DNA from: an uncultured Clostridia bacterium
GTDB lineage: Bacteria; Bacillota; Clostridia; Oscillospirales; Ruminococcaceae
DNA: 64,000 nt
Assembly: GCA_947630825.1 (NCBI GenBank)
Contig: CANRJA010000007.1
Span: 1 to 64,000, forward strand
Reading direction: 5' to 3'
Made by a program: the position numbers and the translations under genes. The notes beneath the pieces were generated by a model. It was not told the DNA's origin and searched no databases. It was given only the letters and a program-made list of their open reading frames with translations. Of the stretch, positions 33,828 through 44,492 are shown in pieces (position 1 is the stretch's first letter; every line of letters starts with the position of its first letter).

Positions 33828-34067
33828 GTATTTTACGTAAATTTAGATAATCTGTTAAAAAGATACAAATTTACGACATATTTAGACGCCGACTGAAACG
33901 CTAAAAGTATAAATCATTTATATGATAATTGTGTGAAATATATAAAGGGAATTTATTCTAACAGATTACTTGCCGTTTGCAGACTTTATCAAGATAGCTA
34001 ATTTCAAAACTATCTTTTATAATAGACAAATACTTTGTTCTAAAACTTCATTAACTATTTTCTTTTA
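33828..34067. other. Intergenic region with a hairpin and no recognised gene
   Basis: This AT-rich stretch lies between the LCP promoter and the gatB terminator. It contains the hairpin AAGATAG (33991-33997) with CTATCTT (34010-34016) followed by TTAT, and two related TTTACG-type segments near 33834 and 33872. No reading frame with a ribosome site was found. A small RNA is possible but unsupported. Confidence 0.3.
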
Positions 34068-34104
34068 AGTAAAAAAAGCACATAGATTTTATTTCTATGT
34101 GCTT
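34068..34104 (-). terminator. Terminator of the ligA-gatCAB operon
   Basis: AAGCACATAG (34076-34085) pairs perfectly with CTATGTGCTT (34095-34104). On the minus strand a run of seven or more T follows. Confidence 0.9.
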
Positions 34105-34154
34105 CGTTTGTTTTTATTTAGAAAAACTGTTTTGATTAAGATGTTACCGTAAAT

Positions 34155-35591
34155 TTACCCCTCAAGCTTTTTGAGTATAATTTCTTTCATCATTCCGGGG
34201 TTGGCCTTGCCCTTTGACGCTTTCATACACTGTCCGACTAAATAGCCCAGAGCGTTAGTTTTGCCGTTCTTATAGTCGCTTACAGACTTCTCATTATTTG
34301 CTATAACCTCATCTGCAATAGCCTCTAAGGCTGATGCATCTGAAACCTGAGCAAGCGATTTCTCTTTGATTATCTCGTCTATATCCTTATCCTCATCAAT
34401 AATAATCTCAAAAATAGTCTTTCCTGCACTGTTTGAAATCTTACCATCGCCAATCAGCTTAATAATGTACAACAGCTTGTCTGGGGTCAGCTTGGTTTCA
34501 GAAATTTTCTTACCTGTTTCATTGCAATATTTTGCAACATCACTCAAAATCCAGTTGGATACGCTTTTAGCAAGCTTAGGATTATCCTTAACACATTCGT
34601 CGAAAAGACCGGATTTTTCTATATCCTCTGAGATAAATGACGCGTCCTTTTGAGAAAGACCGAACTCCTTAACATACCGAACAAGCTTTTTATTCGGCAA
34701 TTCTGGTATCTCACTTTTCAGCTTTTCAATTCTTTCTTTGTCAATTACAATAGTGAGCAAATCAGGCTCAGGAAAATATCTATAATCCTGTGCGTCCTCT
34801 TTGCTTCTCATAGACAGGCTTTCGCCCTTTGTATCGTCCCAGCGTCGTGTTTCCTGAATTATCTCTCCGCCTGCCTCAAGAATCTCGATCTGTCTGTTTA
34901 CTTCAAAATCTATTCCCCTTACTGCCGCTGAGAAGCTGTTTACGTTTTTCATCTCAGAACGAGTTCCCATAGGCTCTCCGGGCTTATGAACAGATACGTT
35001 TACATCACATCTTATTGAACCCTCCTGCATCTTGCAGTCGCTTATGTTTAAGTATTGAAGAATTGACTTTATCGTTTCAAGATAAGCGTGAGCCTCAGCA
35101 GAGCTTCTCATATCTGGCTCTGAAACTATCTCGATAAGCGGAACACCGCATCTGTTGAGGTCAACTAAAGAGCCGTCAAACTTGTCTGAGTGAAGCAGCT
35201 TTCCTGCGTCCTCCTCTATGTGAATTCGGGTAACGCCGATTCTTCTTTCCTCTCCGTCGACCAATATGTCAAGGTATCCGTTTTCACATAAAGGCACTTC
35301 TGCCTGTGAAATTTGATACGCTTTAGGCAAATCAGGATAGAAGTAATTTTTTCTGTCCTGCTTGCAGACATTGTTTATTGTACAGTTCAGTGCGTGACCC
35401 ATTTTGATTGCATAGTCAACAACTTTTTCGTTCAAGGTTGGCAGTGCTCCTGGCATACCCATACATATCGGGCAAACCTGAGTGTTTACCTCTAATCCGA
35501 AAGCGTTTTTGCAGTCGCAATATATTTTTGATTCGGTATTAAGCTCAGCGTGAACTTCTAAACCGATTACAACTTCGTAACCTTTAACCAT
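34155..35591 (-). CDS. gatB: Aspartyl/glutamyl-tRNA amidotransferase subunit B
   Basis: GatB is the kinase/tRNA-binding subunit of GatCAB, which converts Glu-tRNA-Gln and Asp-tRNA-Asn to the amides. The 478-residue protein opens YEVVIGLEVHAELNT, has the zinc site with VCPICMGMPGALP near residue 43 and a C-terminal YqeY-like tail (LGYLVGQCMKASKGKANPGM). I use ATG 35591 (GGAGG 8 nt upstream). The ATG 15 nt earlier is part of that ribosome site. It is last in the order ligA-gatC-gatA-gatB. Confidence 0.97.
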   Translation of the reverse strand: MVKGYEVVIGLEVHAELNTESKIYCDCKNAFGLEVNTQVCPICMGMPGALPTLNEKVVDYAIKMGHALNCTINNVCKQDRKNYFYPDLPKAYQISQAEVPLCENGYLDILVDGEERRIGVTRIHIEEDAGKLLHSDKFDGSLVDLNRCGVPLIEIVSEPDMRSSAEAHAYLETIKSILQYLNISDCKMQEGSIRCDVNVSVHKPGEPMGTRSEMKNVNSFSAAVRGIDFEVNRQIEILEAGGEIIQETRRWDDTKGESLSMRSKEDAQDYRYFPEPDLLTIVIDKERIEKLKSEIPELPNKKLVRYVKEFGLSQKDASFISEDIEKSGLFDECVKDNPKLAKSVSNWILSDVAKYCNETGKKISETKLTPDKLLYIIKLIGDGKISNSAGKTIFEIIIDEDKDIDEIIKEKSLAQVSDASALEAIADEVIANNEKSVSDYKNGKTNALGYLVGQCMKASKGKANPGMMKEIILKKLEG

Positions 35592-35609
35592 TTTAATTAC
35601 CTCCAATCA

Positions 35610-37067
35610 TTAAAGCAAAGGACTTTTAAATCCGCCGATTATGTTCTCATACGCGTTTGCGGTGTTTAAAAGCGTTTGCTCACAGAACTTGTTTCCTACA
35701 AGCTGCAATCCGATAGGAAGTCCTTTATCGTCATATCCGCAAGGTATGCTCATTGCAGGTAGACCTGCAATGTTGATAGTTACTGTACATATATCAGTTG
35801 CATACATTTTCAGCGGATTATCAATATTTTCACCGATTTTAAATGCTGTTGACGGAACAGTAGGCGTGCAGATAACATCAACGTCTTTGAAAACCTCATT
35901 AAACTCTGCCGATACTCTCCTTTGAACTAGCTTTGCCTTTTTATAATAAGCGTCAAAGAAGCCTGAACTCAACACAAATGTTCCGAGCAGAATTCTCCTC
36001 TTAACTTCATCACCAAAGCCTTCTGAACGGGTCTTTTCATACATATCAATAAGACTGTCAAATTCCTTTGCTCTGTAGCCGTATTTAACTCCATCATATC
36101 TCGCAAGGTTTGATGAAGCCTCAGCAGAGGAAATAATATAATATGCTGACAGTGCATAATTAGTAGATGGCAAACTTATCTCTTTTACTGACGCTCCGTT
36201 TTGTTCTAAAATCTTAACAGCATTATAAACAGCGTCCTTTACATTGCTGTCAATTCCGTCGCCGAAGTATTCTTTAGGAATACCTATTTTTAAGCCCTTT
36301 ACATCTGATTTCAGATTTGTTAAGAAGTCAGGAATTTCAGCATGGGCTGATGTTGCGTCATATTTGTCGTGACCTGATATAACCGACTGTAGCATAGCAA
36401 CATCTATAACAGTGCGACCTACAGGTCCAATCTGGTCAAGAGATGACGCAAATGCAACAAGTCCGAAACGTGATACCCTGCCGTAGGTAGGCTTTAACCC
36501 AACTACTCCGCAGTATGCCGCAGGCTGACGAATAGAGCCGCCTGTATCAGAGCCGAGTGACACAACAGCCTCGCCTGCTGCAACAGATGCAGCAGAGCCG
36601 CCTGACGAACCGCCCGGTATCCTTTCAAAATCAAACGGATTTTTCGTCTTTTTAAAATATGATGTCTCAGTAGACGAGCCCATAGCAAACTCGTCCATAT
36701 TTAGCTTACCTGTGATAACCATATCAGCGTTATTTATCTTTTCAATAACCGTTGCATTAAACGGCGGAATGTAATTCTCAAGCATTTTTGATGAGCAGGT
36801 AGTTCTGAGTCCTTTAGTTGAAATGTTATCCTTAATGCCTATTGGTATTCCTGCCAGAGGAGAAAGCCTGTCCCCGTTGGCAATCCTTTTATCAACCTCT
36901 TCTGCTTTATTTAAGGCATTTTCCTTATCAAGAGTTACATAAGCGTCAACTTTACCCTCAACAGAATCGATCCTGTCAAAAACAGATTTTGTTACTTCAA
37001 CCGAGCTTATCTGCTTATCTTTAATCATCTTAGAAAGCTCAAACGCACTTTTTTCATATAATTCCAT
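35610..37067 (-). CDS. gatA: Aspartyl/glutamyl-tRNA amidotransferase subunit A
   Basis: GatA releases ammonia from glutamine for the transamidation. The 485-residue amidase-signature enzyme shows the catalytic Lys in IPIGIKDNIS (about residue 78) and the cis-Ser and nucleophile Ser in PGGSSGGSAASVAAGEA (about 150-165). SLGSDTGGSIRQPAAYCG follows. I use ATG 37067 with AGGAGG 7 nt upstream, 11 nt after the gatC stop; the in-frame start at 37109 would overlap gatC. Confidence 0.97.
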   Translation of the reverse strand: MELYEKSAFELSKMIKDKQISSVEVTKSVFDRIDSVEGKVDAYVTLDKENALNKAEEVDKRIANGDRLSPLAGIPIGIKDNISTKGLRTTCSSKMLENYIPPFNATVIEKINNADMVITGKLNMDEFAMGSSTETSYFKKTKNPFDFERIPGGSSGGSAASVAAGEAVVSLGSDTGGSIRQPAAYCGVVGLKPTYGRVSRFGLVAFASSLDQIGPVGRTVIDVAMLQSVISGHDKYDATSAHAEIPDFLTNLKSDVKGLKIGIPKEYFGDGIDSNVKDAVYNAVKILEQNGASVKEISLPSTNYALSAYYIISSAEASSNLARYDGVKYGYRAKEFDSLIDMYEKTRSEGFGDEVKRRILLGTFVLSSGFFDAYYKKAKLVQRRVSAEFNEVFKDVDVICTPTVPSTAFKIGENIDNPLKMYATDICTVTINIAGLPAMSIPCGYDDKGLPIGLQLVGNKFCEQTLLNTANAYENIIGGFKSPLL

Positions 37068-37078
37068 ATATCTGCCTC

Positions 37079-37351
37079 CTATTCTACTGTCTTTGGAACA
37101 ACAAGGCAACCTGCTGTAACGTGAGGTGCGTTCTTTGTAAGTTCATCTCTTGAATATTTGCTTTCTCTTACCTTGTCTTCTCTTAGCTTCATCGAGTTAT
37201 TGGGATCAAGCAGAGGCTCGTCCTTTATATCATTAGGGAGATTTTCAACCATCTCTACTATCCCCTGCATATCACTTTTAAATTTTTCAAGCTCTCCGTC
37301 CTCAATGCGAAGCCTTGCTAATTTTGCAATGTGTTTAATGTCAATGTTCAT
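37079..37351 (-). CDS. gatC: Aspartyl/glutamyl-tRNA amidotransferase subunit C
   Basis: This 90-residue linker subunit wraps around GatA and GatB and stabilises the complex. It has the family form: IKHIAKLARLRI at the N-terminus, a middle segment with DEPLLDPNNSMKLREDKV, and a tail ending in PHVTAGCLVVPKTVE. It is encoded between ligA (34 nt upstream) and gatA (11 nt downstream). AAGGGG precedes the ATG by 10 nt. Confidence 0.95.
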   Translation of the reverse strand: MNIDIKHIAKLARLRIEDGELEKFKSDMQGIVEMVENLPNDIKDEPLLDPNNSMKLREDKVRESKYSRDELTKNAPHVTAGCLVVPKTVE

Positions 37352-37385
37352 TTTTCAATTGCCCCTTTTGGAGCATACCTCCTTT

Positions 37386-39374
<1,989 letters not shown>

Positions 39375-39449
39375 CTAAAAAATATACAATTATAGTATAC
39401 CACATTTTACATTAATAAAGCTAGTATTTTAACAATATTTCTTAATTTT

Positions 39450-40088
39450 TTAAGATATTGACGCATATCTTTCCGGAATTTCTCCTACGATAACCGTTTC
39501 TGCAAGCAAAAATTCAGTCTCAACACTTGATTTATACGTTCCTGCCGCTGCAACTGCAACTATGTCTGAGCTTACCTCAATATAAATTCTATGTAACGTC
39601 TGGTTTATTCCAGCACTGGAAAATGAGCTTTTTATATTAGTTTTGACGCTTCCCTCTTTTTCAAAATGTACAGTTATATCAGGTCCTACGCCGCTGAACA
39701 GGTTTATACCTGAAATTGTTCCTACTGCAATACTGAATCCGTTTTTATCCTGATTTTCAAAGCCTTTATTAATCTCATTTGAAATATTTGTTTTCAAGCT
39801 GTTTATTTTTGATGATACACACGACACCGATGTAATTTCATTTTCTGAGTTTTTATTAATTTCAACTAAATCACTATATGTAAAATCCAAATCGTCCAAA
39901 GTATTCTGTATAGACTTATTTATCATATCTGTTGCGCTGTTTTTACACTTATAAACCGCTATATCCCTAAGCTTCATTCTAAGCGCATGATTGAGTGCAA
40001 AAACTGCTGTCAAAACTATGCAGACTAAAATTATAAACACTGCATTACGCTTTTTATTTGTCTTTCTTCTTTTGCGTTTAGCCGTCAA
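39450..40088 (-). CDS. yunB: Sporulation protein YunB
   Basis: YunB is a mother-cell sporulation protein of unknown mechanism, under sigma-E control in Bacillus subtilis. The 212-residue protein has a basic start, one membrane anchor (about residues 18-38) and the family's extracytoplasmic domain with MINKSIQNTLDDLDFTYSDL, then VGTISGINLFSGVGPDI, and a C-terminal VSSDIVAVAAAGTYKSSVE. I prefer TTG 40088, which has GGAGGA 9 nt upstream; the ATG at 40106 overlaps that ribosome site and has none of its own. No convincing sigma-E promoter was found in the short upstream gap. Confidence 0.85.
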   Translation of the reverse strand: MTAKRKRRKTNKKRNAVFIILVCIVLTAVFALNHALRMKLRDIAVYKCKNSATDMINKSIQNTLDDLDFTYSDLVEINKNSENEITSVSCVSSKINSLKTNISNEINKGFENQDKNGFSIAVGTISGINLFSGVGPDITVHFEKEGSVKTNIKSSFSSAGINQTLHRIYIEVSSDIVAVAAAGTYKSSVETEFLLAETVIVGEIPERYASIS

Positions 40089-40148
40089 TTTTCTTACTCC
40101 TCCCATAAATATTGATAACTTATTATATTCAATACCATGAAAAGAGTG

Positions 40149-40186
40149 AAAAGGCTATCAGAAGTAAATCTGATAGCCTTTTAAAA
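40149..40186. terminator. Terminator between yunB and the transketolase operon
   Basis: AAAAGGCTATCAGA (40149-40162) pairs perfectly with 40169-40182. On the minus strand, downstream of the transketolase stop at 40199, TTTTCACTCTTTT follows. Confidence 0.85.
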
Positions 40187-40198
40187 TATTATCAAATT

Positions 40199-41143
40199 CT
40201 ATTTTCCGAGAGCTTCTTTAGCCGTTTTAACAATATTTTCTGTCGACAAGCCAAACTCTTTCAACAAATCAACAGCCGGTCCTGAGTGACCAAATTCATC
40301 ATTAACGCCTATCTTAATAACCTTTGTAGGAAGGTTCTCAGATACAACATCGCAAACAGCCGAACCAAGTCCGCCGATGACGCTGTGCTCCTCAACCGTA
40401 AGCAATAGTCCAGTATCCTTAGCGGCTTTTATTATAATATCCTTATCAATAGGCTTTATTGTGTGGATATTTATAACCCTTGCGTTTATTCCGTCTTTTT
40501 TAAGCTCCTCAGCGGCAGTAAGGGCCTCTGAAACCATAAGACCTGTTGCTATAATTGCTATGTCATCTCCGTCTGTCAGCTTTATTCCTTTGCCTAGCTC
40601 GAACTTGTAAGTCTCTTTGTCATTAAACACAGGTGCGGCAAGACGTCCGAATCTTAAATATACAGGTCCGTCGTGAAGAATTGCAGCCTTAACAGCGGCT
40701 TTTGCCTCAACGTCATCAGCAGGATTTATAATTGTCATTCCAGGAATCGTTCTCATAAGAGCAATATCCTCGTTGCACTGGTGGGTTGCGCCGTCCTCTC
40801 CTACTGAAATTCCCGCATGAGTAGCGCCGATTTTTACATTCAGATGAGGATATCCGATAGTATTTCTGACAATCTCATATGCCCTGCCTGCCGCAAACAT
40901 TGCAAAGGTAGACGCAAAAGGAATTTTACCTGTAGCAGCCATTCCTGCGGCAACACCCATCATATTTGCCTCTGCAATTCCGCAGTCAAAAAATCTCTCA
41001 GGGTATTTTTTCTTAAAAATTCCTGTCTTTGTAGCTGCCGCAAGGTCAGCATCAAAAACGTATAAATTTTCATATTTTTCACCAAGTTCGGCTAGAGCTT
41101 CTCCATAGCTCTCTCTGGTAGCCTTTTTTACTACTTCGCTCAT
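40199..41143 (-). CDS. Transketolase, C-terminal subunit
   Basis: This 314-residue half-enzyme carries the pyrimidine-binding and C-terminal domains of transketolase (transketolase_pyr, FDCGIAEANMMGVAAGMAATG near residue 55, and a C-terminal domain with VIGGLGSAVCDVV). Together with the N-terminal subunit encoded 2 nt upstream it should form a two-chain transketolase transferring two-carbon units in the pentose-phosphate pathway. DXP synthase is less likely because its fused arrangement and length differ. GGAGG precedes the ATG. Confidence 0.93.
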   Translation of the reverse strand: MSEVVKKATRESYGEALAELGEKYENLYVFDADLAAATKTGIFKKKYPERFFDCGIAEANMMGVAAGMAATGKIPFASTFAMFAAGRAYEIVRNTIGYPHLNVKIGATHAGISVGEDGATHQCNEDIALMRTIPGMTIINPADDVEAKAAVKAAILHDGPVYLRFGRLAAPVFNDKETYKFELGKGIKLTDGDDIAIIATGLMVSEALTAAEELKKDGINARVINIHTIKPIDKDIIIKAAKDTGLLLTVEEHSVIGGLGSAVCDVVSENLPTKVIKIGVNDEFGHSGPAVDLLKEFGLSTENIVKTAKEALGK

Positions 41144-41145
41144 AT

Positions 41146-41985
41146 TTAACCCTCCAATGCTTTCAAAGTTTTATTAAGTTCTTCCATTGCCTGATTGTAC
41201 TGCTCAGTATTAGGAGCTGAACCATGCCAGGAAACCTGATTTTCCATAAATGACACGCCCTTGCCTTTAACGCTCTTTTGAATAATAACAACAGGCTGTC
41301 CTGCGATTTTTTCAGCCTCGTCGAATGCGGCTTCAAGCTTGTCAAAATCGTGTGCATCTGTCTCAATAACGTGCCAGCCAAAAGCTTCAAACTTTTCTTT
41401 AATGGGATACGGCGAACATACGTCTTCAATAGAGCCATCTATCTGTAAACCGTTGTTGTCAATAATAGCAACAAGGTTGTCAAGCTCTTTGTGAGCGGCG
41501 AACATTGCTGCCTCCCAGACTTGACCTTCTTCAATTTCACCGTCGCCGAGTATAGCGTAAACTTTATAAGGCGCATTTGATATCTTACCGCTCAGTGCCA
41601 TTCCGCAAGCTGCAGAAATTCCCTGCCCCAAAGAACCAGACGACATATCAACTCCCGGAATATGAATACAAGGGTGACCTTGAAGCAATGCGCCTATATG
41701 TCTTAATGATTTAAGTTCCTCAAGCTCAAAAAAGCCCTTATTTGCAAGTGTTGAATAAAGTGCAGGAGCAGTATGTCCTTTTGAAAGAACAAGTCTGTCT
41801 CTGTCCTCCATATCAGGATTTTTAGGGTCAACATTCATCTTTGCAAAATAAAGATATGTCAATGTGTCTGCTATTGACAATGATCCTCCCGGATGACCGG
41901 ATTTTGCATTATAAACGCCTTCAATTATACCCATACGAATTTTGCATGCTTGTATTTCAAGCTGCTTTTTAATAGTAGCGTCCAT
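41146..41985 (-). CDS. Transketolase, N-terminal (thiamine diphosphate-binding) subunit
   Basis: This 279-residue half-enzyme contains the thiamine-diphosphate motif GDGEIEEGQVWEAAMFAAHK through the IIDNNG end (about residues 147-173), the phosphate-binding region SGHPGGSLSIADTLTYLYF and SKGHTAPALY. It pairs with the C-terminal subunit. Split transketolases are common in Clostridia and archaea. It follows the HAD phosphatase gene by 16 nt and has GGAGG 7-8 nt before the ATG. Confidence 0.95.
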   Translation of the reverse strand: MDATIKKQLEIQACKIRMGIIEGVYNAKSGHPGGSLSIADTLTYLYFAKMNVDPKNPDMEDRDRLVLSKGHTAPALYSTLANKGFFELEELKSLRHIGALLQGHPCIHIPGVDMSSGSLGQGISAACGMALSGKISNAPYKVYAILGDGEIEEGQVWEAAMFAAHKELDNLVAIIDNNGLQIDGSIEDVCSPYPIKEKFEAFGWHVIETDAHDFDKLEAAFDEAEKIAGQPVVIIQKSVKGKGVSFMENQVSWHGSAPNTEQYNQAMEELNKTLKALEG

Positions 41986-42001
41986 TTTTCTATCCTCCAG
42001 A

Positions 42002-42814
42002 TTAATTTACTTTTGAAAATATATAATCTATCACTGCCGCGATAGCATTTTCATCACAAGATTGGTTTAATACCAAATCGGCAACGTCCTTTACAGCGTC
42101 AACCGCATTAGCAGGGCAAACACCCAAATCAGCTTCAATAAGCATTTGAATATCGTTGTTGTAGTCACCGACCGCAACTATAGTGTAATCTTCAATATTG
42201 CATAGCTTTCTCATTGCCCTGAGTGCAGAGCCCTTTGAATTTTCCTGAGGCAAAATCTCAAAGTAGTTTATATCGCTTCTCACAAAGTCAACGCCCGTAA
42301 ACTTACGCTGACTTACATAGTCCTCAACAATATCCAGATTTTCTTTAGTATCTGCAAAAAGTACCTTATACCAGTTATCTTCTACATTATCAACATCAGT
42401 GTAATTAGGCGTTACCTTGCAGATTTTTATATGATAATCCTCAGTTTCGTTTCTGCTTATAACATTGACCTTTTCAGTCAAAATCTCGCAGCCCAAATTA
42501 GGAAATTTGTTTAATATATCAATAGTAATCTCTTTAGCAACAGGCGGAGTATAAATATCATATATAGACTTATCAGTTTCCATATCATAAATCATTCCGC
42601 CGTTAAACATTATCATCGGAAAATTAACTTCAAAATATTCAAAGTATTGCGACGTAGCCTGATGCGCACGTCCGGTGGCTATTGTAAACTTACCTCCAGC
42701 ATTTTGAAACCTCTTGATCGCCTTTAAATTACCATCTGATGGTATTTTATCAGTAGGCAGAAAGGTGCCGTCCATATCGGTTATCAGCAACACCTTTGAT
42801 ATATCTTCAAACAT
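42002..42814 (-). CDS. Cof-type HAD-family phosphatase
   Basis: This 270-residue HAD hydrolase has the nucleophile motif LITDMDGTFL (Asp near residue 12), motif II TIATGRA, a C2B-type cap (about 80-185) and motif IV AVGDYNNDIQMLIEADLGV. Cof/YidA-type enzymes dephosphorylate sugar phosphates or related metabolites; the substrate is unknown. It sits 4 nt after the pseudouridine synthase gene and just before transketolase, which hints at sugar phosphates but does not prove it. Confidence 0.9.
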   Translation of the reverse strand: MFEDISKVLLITDMDGTFLPTDKIPSDGNLKAIKRFQNAGGKFTIATGRAHQATSQYFEYFEVNFPMIMFNGGMIYDMETDKSIYDIYTPPVAKEITIDILNKFPNLGCEILTEKVNVISRNETEDYHIKICKVTPNYTDVDNVEDNWYKVLFADTKENLDIVEDYVSQRKFTGVDFVRSDINYFEILPQENSKGSALRAMRKLCNIEDYTIVAVGDYNNDIQMLIEADLGVCPANAVDAVKDVADLVLNQSCDENAIAAVIDYIFSKVN

Positions 42815-42818
42815 ATAT

Positions 42819-43724
42819 TTATCTTACCTTTGTCAGTATTTTTTCAAAATATTCGGGAAGGTCACTGTCAAACTCCATATACTCCCCTGTTGACGGGTGA
42901 ACAAACCCTATCTTTTTAGCGTGCAGGCATTGACCGTCTATCCCCTTAAAAGCCTTGCCGTATACATCATCGCCCAGAATGGGATGCCCTATATACGACA
43001 TATGAACCCTTATCTGATGTGTTCTGCCTGTTTCCAAAACAAATTTTAACAGCGAGTATTTATCAAAGACCTCTAAAACCTTATAATGAGTAACCGCATT
43101 TTTTGAATTAGTCTCAGTTACCGCCATCTTTTTTCTGTTTATCTTATGCCTGCCGATAGGAGCGTCTACAGTACCCTCTGCATCATTCATTCGCCCGCAG
43201 ACTATGCCCATATATTCTCTGGTGAACGAGTGATTTTTAATCTGCTCTGCCAGATGCGTATGCGCTTTATCTGTTTTTGCAACTATCAGCAAACCGCTTG
43301 TATTTTTATCTATTCTGTGTACTATGCCCGGTCTTATAACGCCGTTAATGCTCGAAAGACGTCCCATACAATGATACAAAAGAGCGTTTACCAGCGTACC
43401 GTCTGGATTCCCCGCCGCAGGATGGACAACCATACCCTTAGGCTTGTTTACAACCAGTAAGTCATCATCTTCGTACACAATATCAACAGGTATGTTCTGA
43501 GGGACAACGTCTAAAAGCTCAGGTTCGGGAATATTAATATCAATAATATCATCAGCACGCAGTTTATAGTTTTTGCTGACTGCATGAGAATTTATAAGAA
43601 TATTGTTCTCTTTTAAAAGCTTTTGAACTGAAGAGCGCGATAAGTCCTCAATATTTTCAGATAACCATTTGTCGATTCTTTGCCCTGCGGTTTCATTTGA
43701 TACATGTAGCTTAAGACTCTTCAT
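42819..43724 (-). CDS. rluD: RluA-family pseudouridine synthase (RluD type)
   Basis: Converts uridines to pseudouridine in RNA, probably 23S rRNA helix 69 if it is a true RluD. The 301-residue protein has an N-terminal S4 domain (GQRIDKWLSENIEDLSRSSV) and the catalytic domain with VVNKPKGMVVHPAAG and the catalytic Asp in GIVHRIDKNTSGLL (about residue 140). I use ATG 43724 (AGAGGA 8 nt upstream), which overlaps the lspA end by 14 nt. lspA-rluD is a conserved pair in Firmicutes. Confidence 0.92.
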   Translation of the reverse strand: MKSLKLHVSNETAGQRIDKWLSENIEDLSRSSVQKLLKENNILINSHAVSKNYKLRADDIIDINIPEPELLDVVPQNIPVDIVYEDDDLLVVNKPKGMVVHPAAGNPDGTLVNALLYHCMGRLSSINGVIRPGIVHRIDKNTSGLLIVAKTDKAHTHLAEQIKNHSFTREYMGIVCGRMNDAEGTVDAPIGRHKINRKKMAVTETNSKNAVTHYKVLEVFDKYSLLKFVLETGRTHQIRVHMSYIGHPILGDDVYGKAFKGIDGQCLHAKKIGFVHPSTGEYMEFDSDLPEYFEKILTKVR

Positions 43725-44334
43725 TTTCGTTATCCTCTGACTTAATTTCGCCGGTTGATTCTTCAACAGAACCATTTGAAAGCTCAGTAAGAATATCTAT
43801 TTCATTAGTGCTGTTTGCTTTGCTGGGCGAATCTCCCAAAGCACCCATTACAACCGTGCGTTTCTTATGGCTGTTGGCAGATTCAATAATCAAATATGAA
43901 ATACAAAATCCTATTGCTCCGACAACTACGCATATGTCAGCGAAATTAAATACAGGAAAATTTATAAAATCTGTTCGTATATAATCTATGACCTCTTTAT
44001 ATCTTATTCTGTCAATTATGTTCCCTATTCCGCCTGCCATAATGAATGACAGCATAATAACCTCAAGTTTTAGTTTAAATTTACCCGACGCAATCAGAAA
44101 AATAACCACTGCAATCGCTATAACAGCTATAACTGTAAGTAAAATTGTTTTTCCCTCCATTATACTCCAAGCCGCACCGTTATTTCTGACGTGTGTAATA
44201 CTAAACAAATCTTGCTTTTCAATACTGAAGGTATAGTATGTTTCATATAAATCAATATTTGAGATAACAAAATATTTAACAGCCTGATCAATTATAACAA
44301 GCAGTACAACCAGTATAAGTGATATGAAAATCAT
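43711..44334 (-). CDS. lspA: Signal peptidase II (lipoprotein signal peptidase) with acidic tail
   Basis: Cleaves prolipoproteins at the lipidated cysteine; the window itself encodes at least two substrates. The four-helix core (residues 1-150) has DQAVKYFV, NNGAAWSI and GGIGNIIDRI, and the catalytic Asp pair in IIDRIRYKEVIDYI and VFNFADICVVVG. Residues about 152-207 form an unusual hydrophilic, acidic C-terminal extension (ending SEDNENEES) absent from most LspA. GGAG lies 6 nt before the ATG. Confidence 0.95.
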   Translation of the reverse strand: MIFISLILVVLLVIIDQAVKYFVISNIDLYETYYTFSIEKQDLFSITHVRNNGAAWSIMEGKTILLTVIAVIAIAVVIFLIASGKFKLKLEVIMLSFIMAGGIGNIIDRIRYKEVIDYIRTDFINFPVFNFADICVVVGAIGFCISYLIIESANSHKKRTVVMGALGDSPSKANSTNEIDILTELSNGSVEESTGEIKSEDNENEES

Positions 44335-44452
44335 TTTTATCTCCGCTTTCTTTTAATTTACATCACAGTTTGCAATAAGGTTTACATACTTTGTACTATA
44401 AGCTATAAATTACATATAAAGTTATATTTTCTCAATACGTTTGAACAAAACA

Positions 44453-44480
44453 TAAGTTGTCAAAATAATCTGACAACTTA
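44453..44480 (-). terminator. Probable terminator after ileS
   Basis: TAAGTTGTCA (44453-44462) pairs perfectly with TGACAACTTA (44471-44480). On the minus strand TGTTTTGTTC follows. This suggests lspA begins a separate unit, though its promoter in the 118 nt that follow is unclear. Confidence 0.6.
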
Positions 44481-44492
44481 CGCTAATAATTA

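Noticed and set aside
35592-35606. Upstream ATG for gatB
   Set aside because: The ATG at 35606 is part of the ATGGAGG ribosome site serving ATG 35591, and homologues begin MVKGYEVVIG.
44340-44450. A clear promoter for lspA
   Set aside because: Only weak pairs such as TTGTTC-N16-TATAAC are present on the minus strand; none is convincing enough to list.
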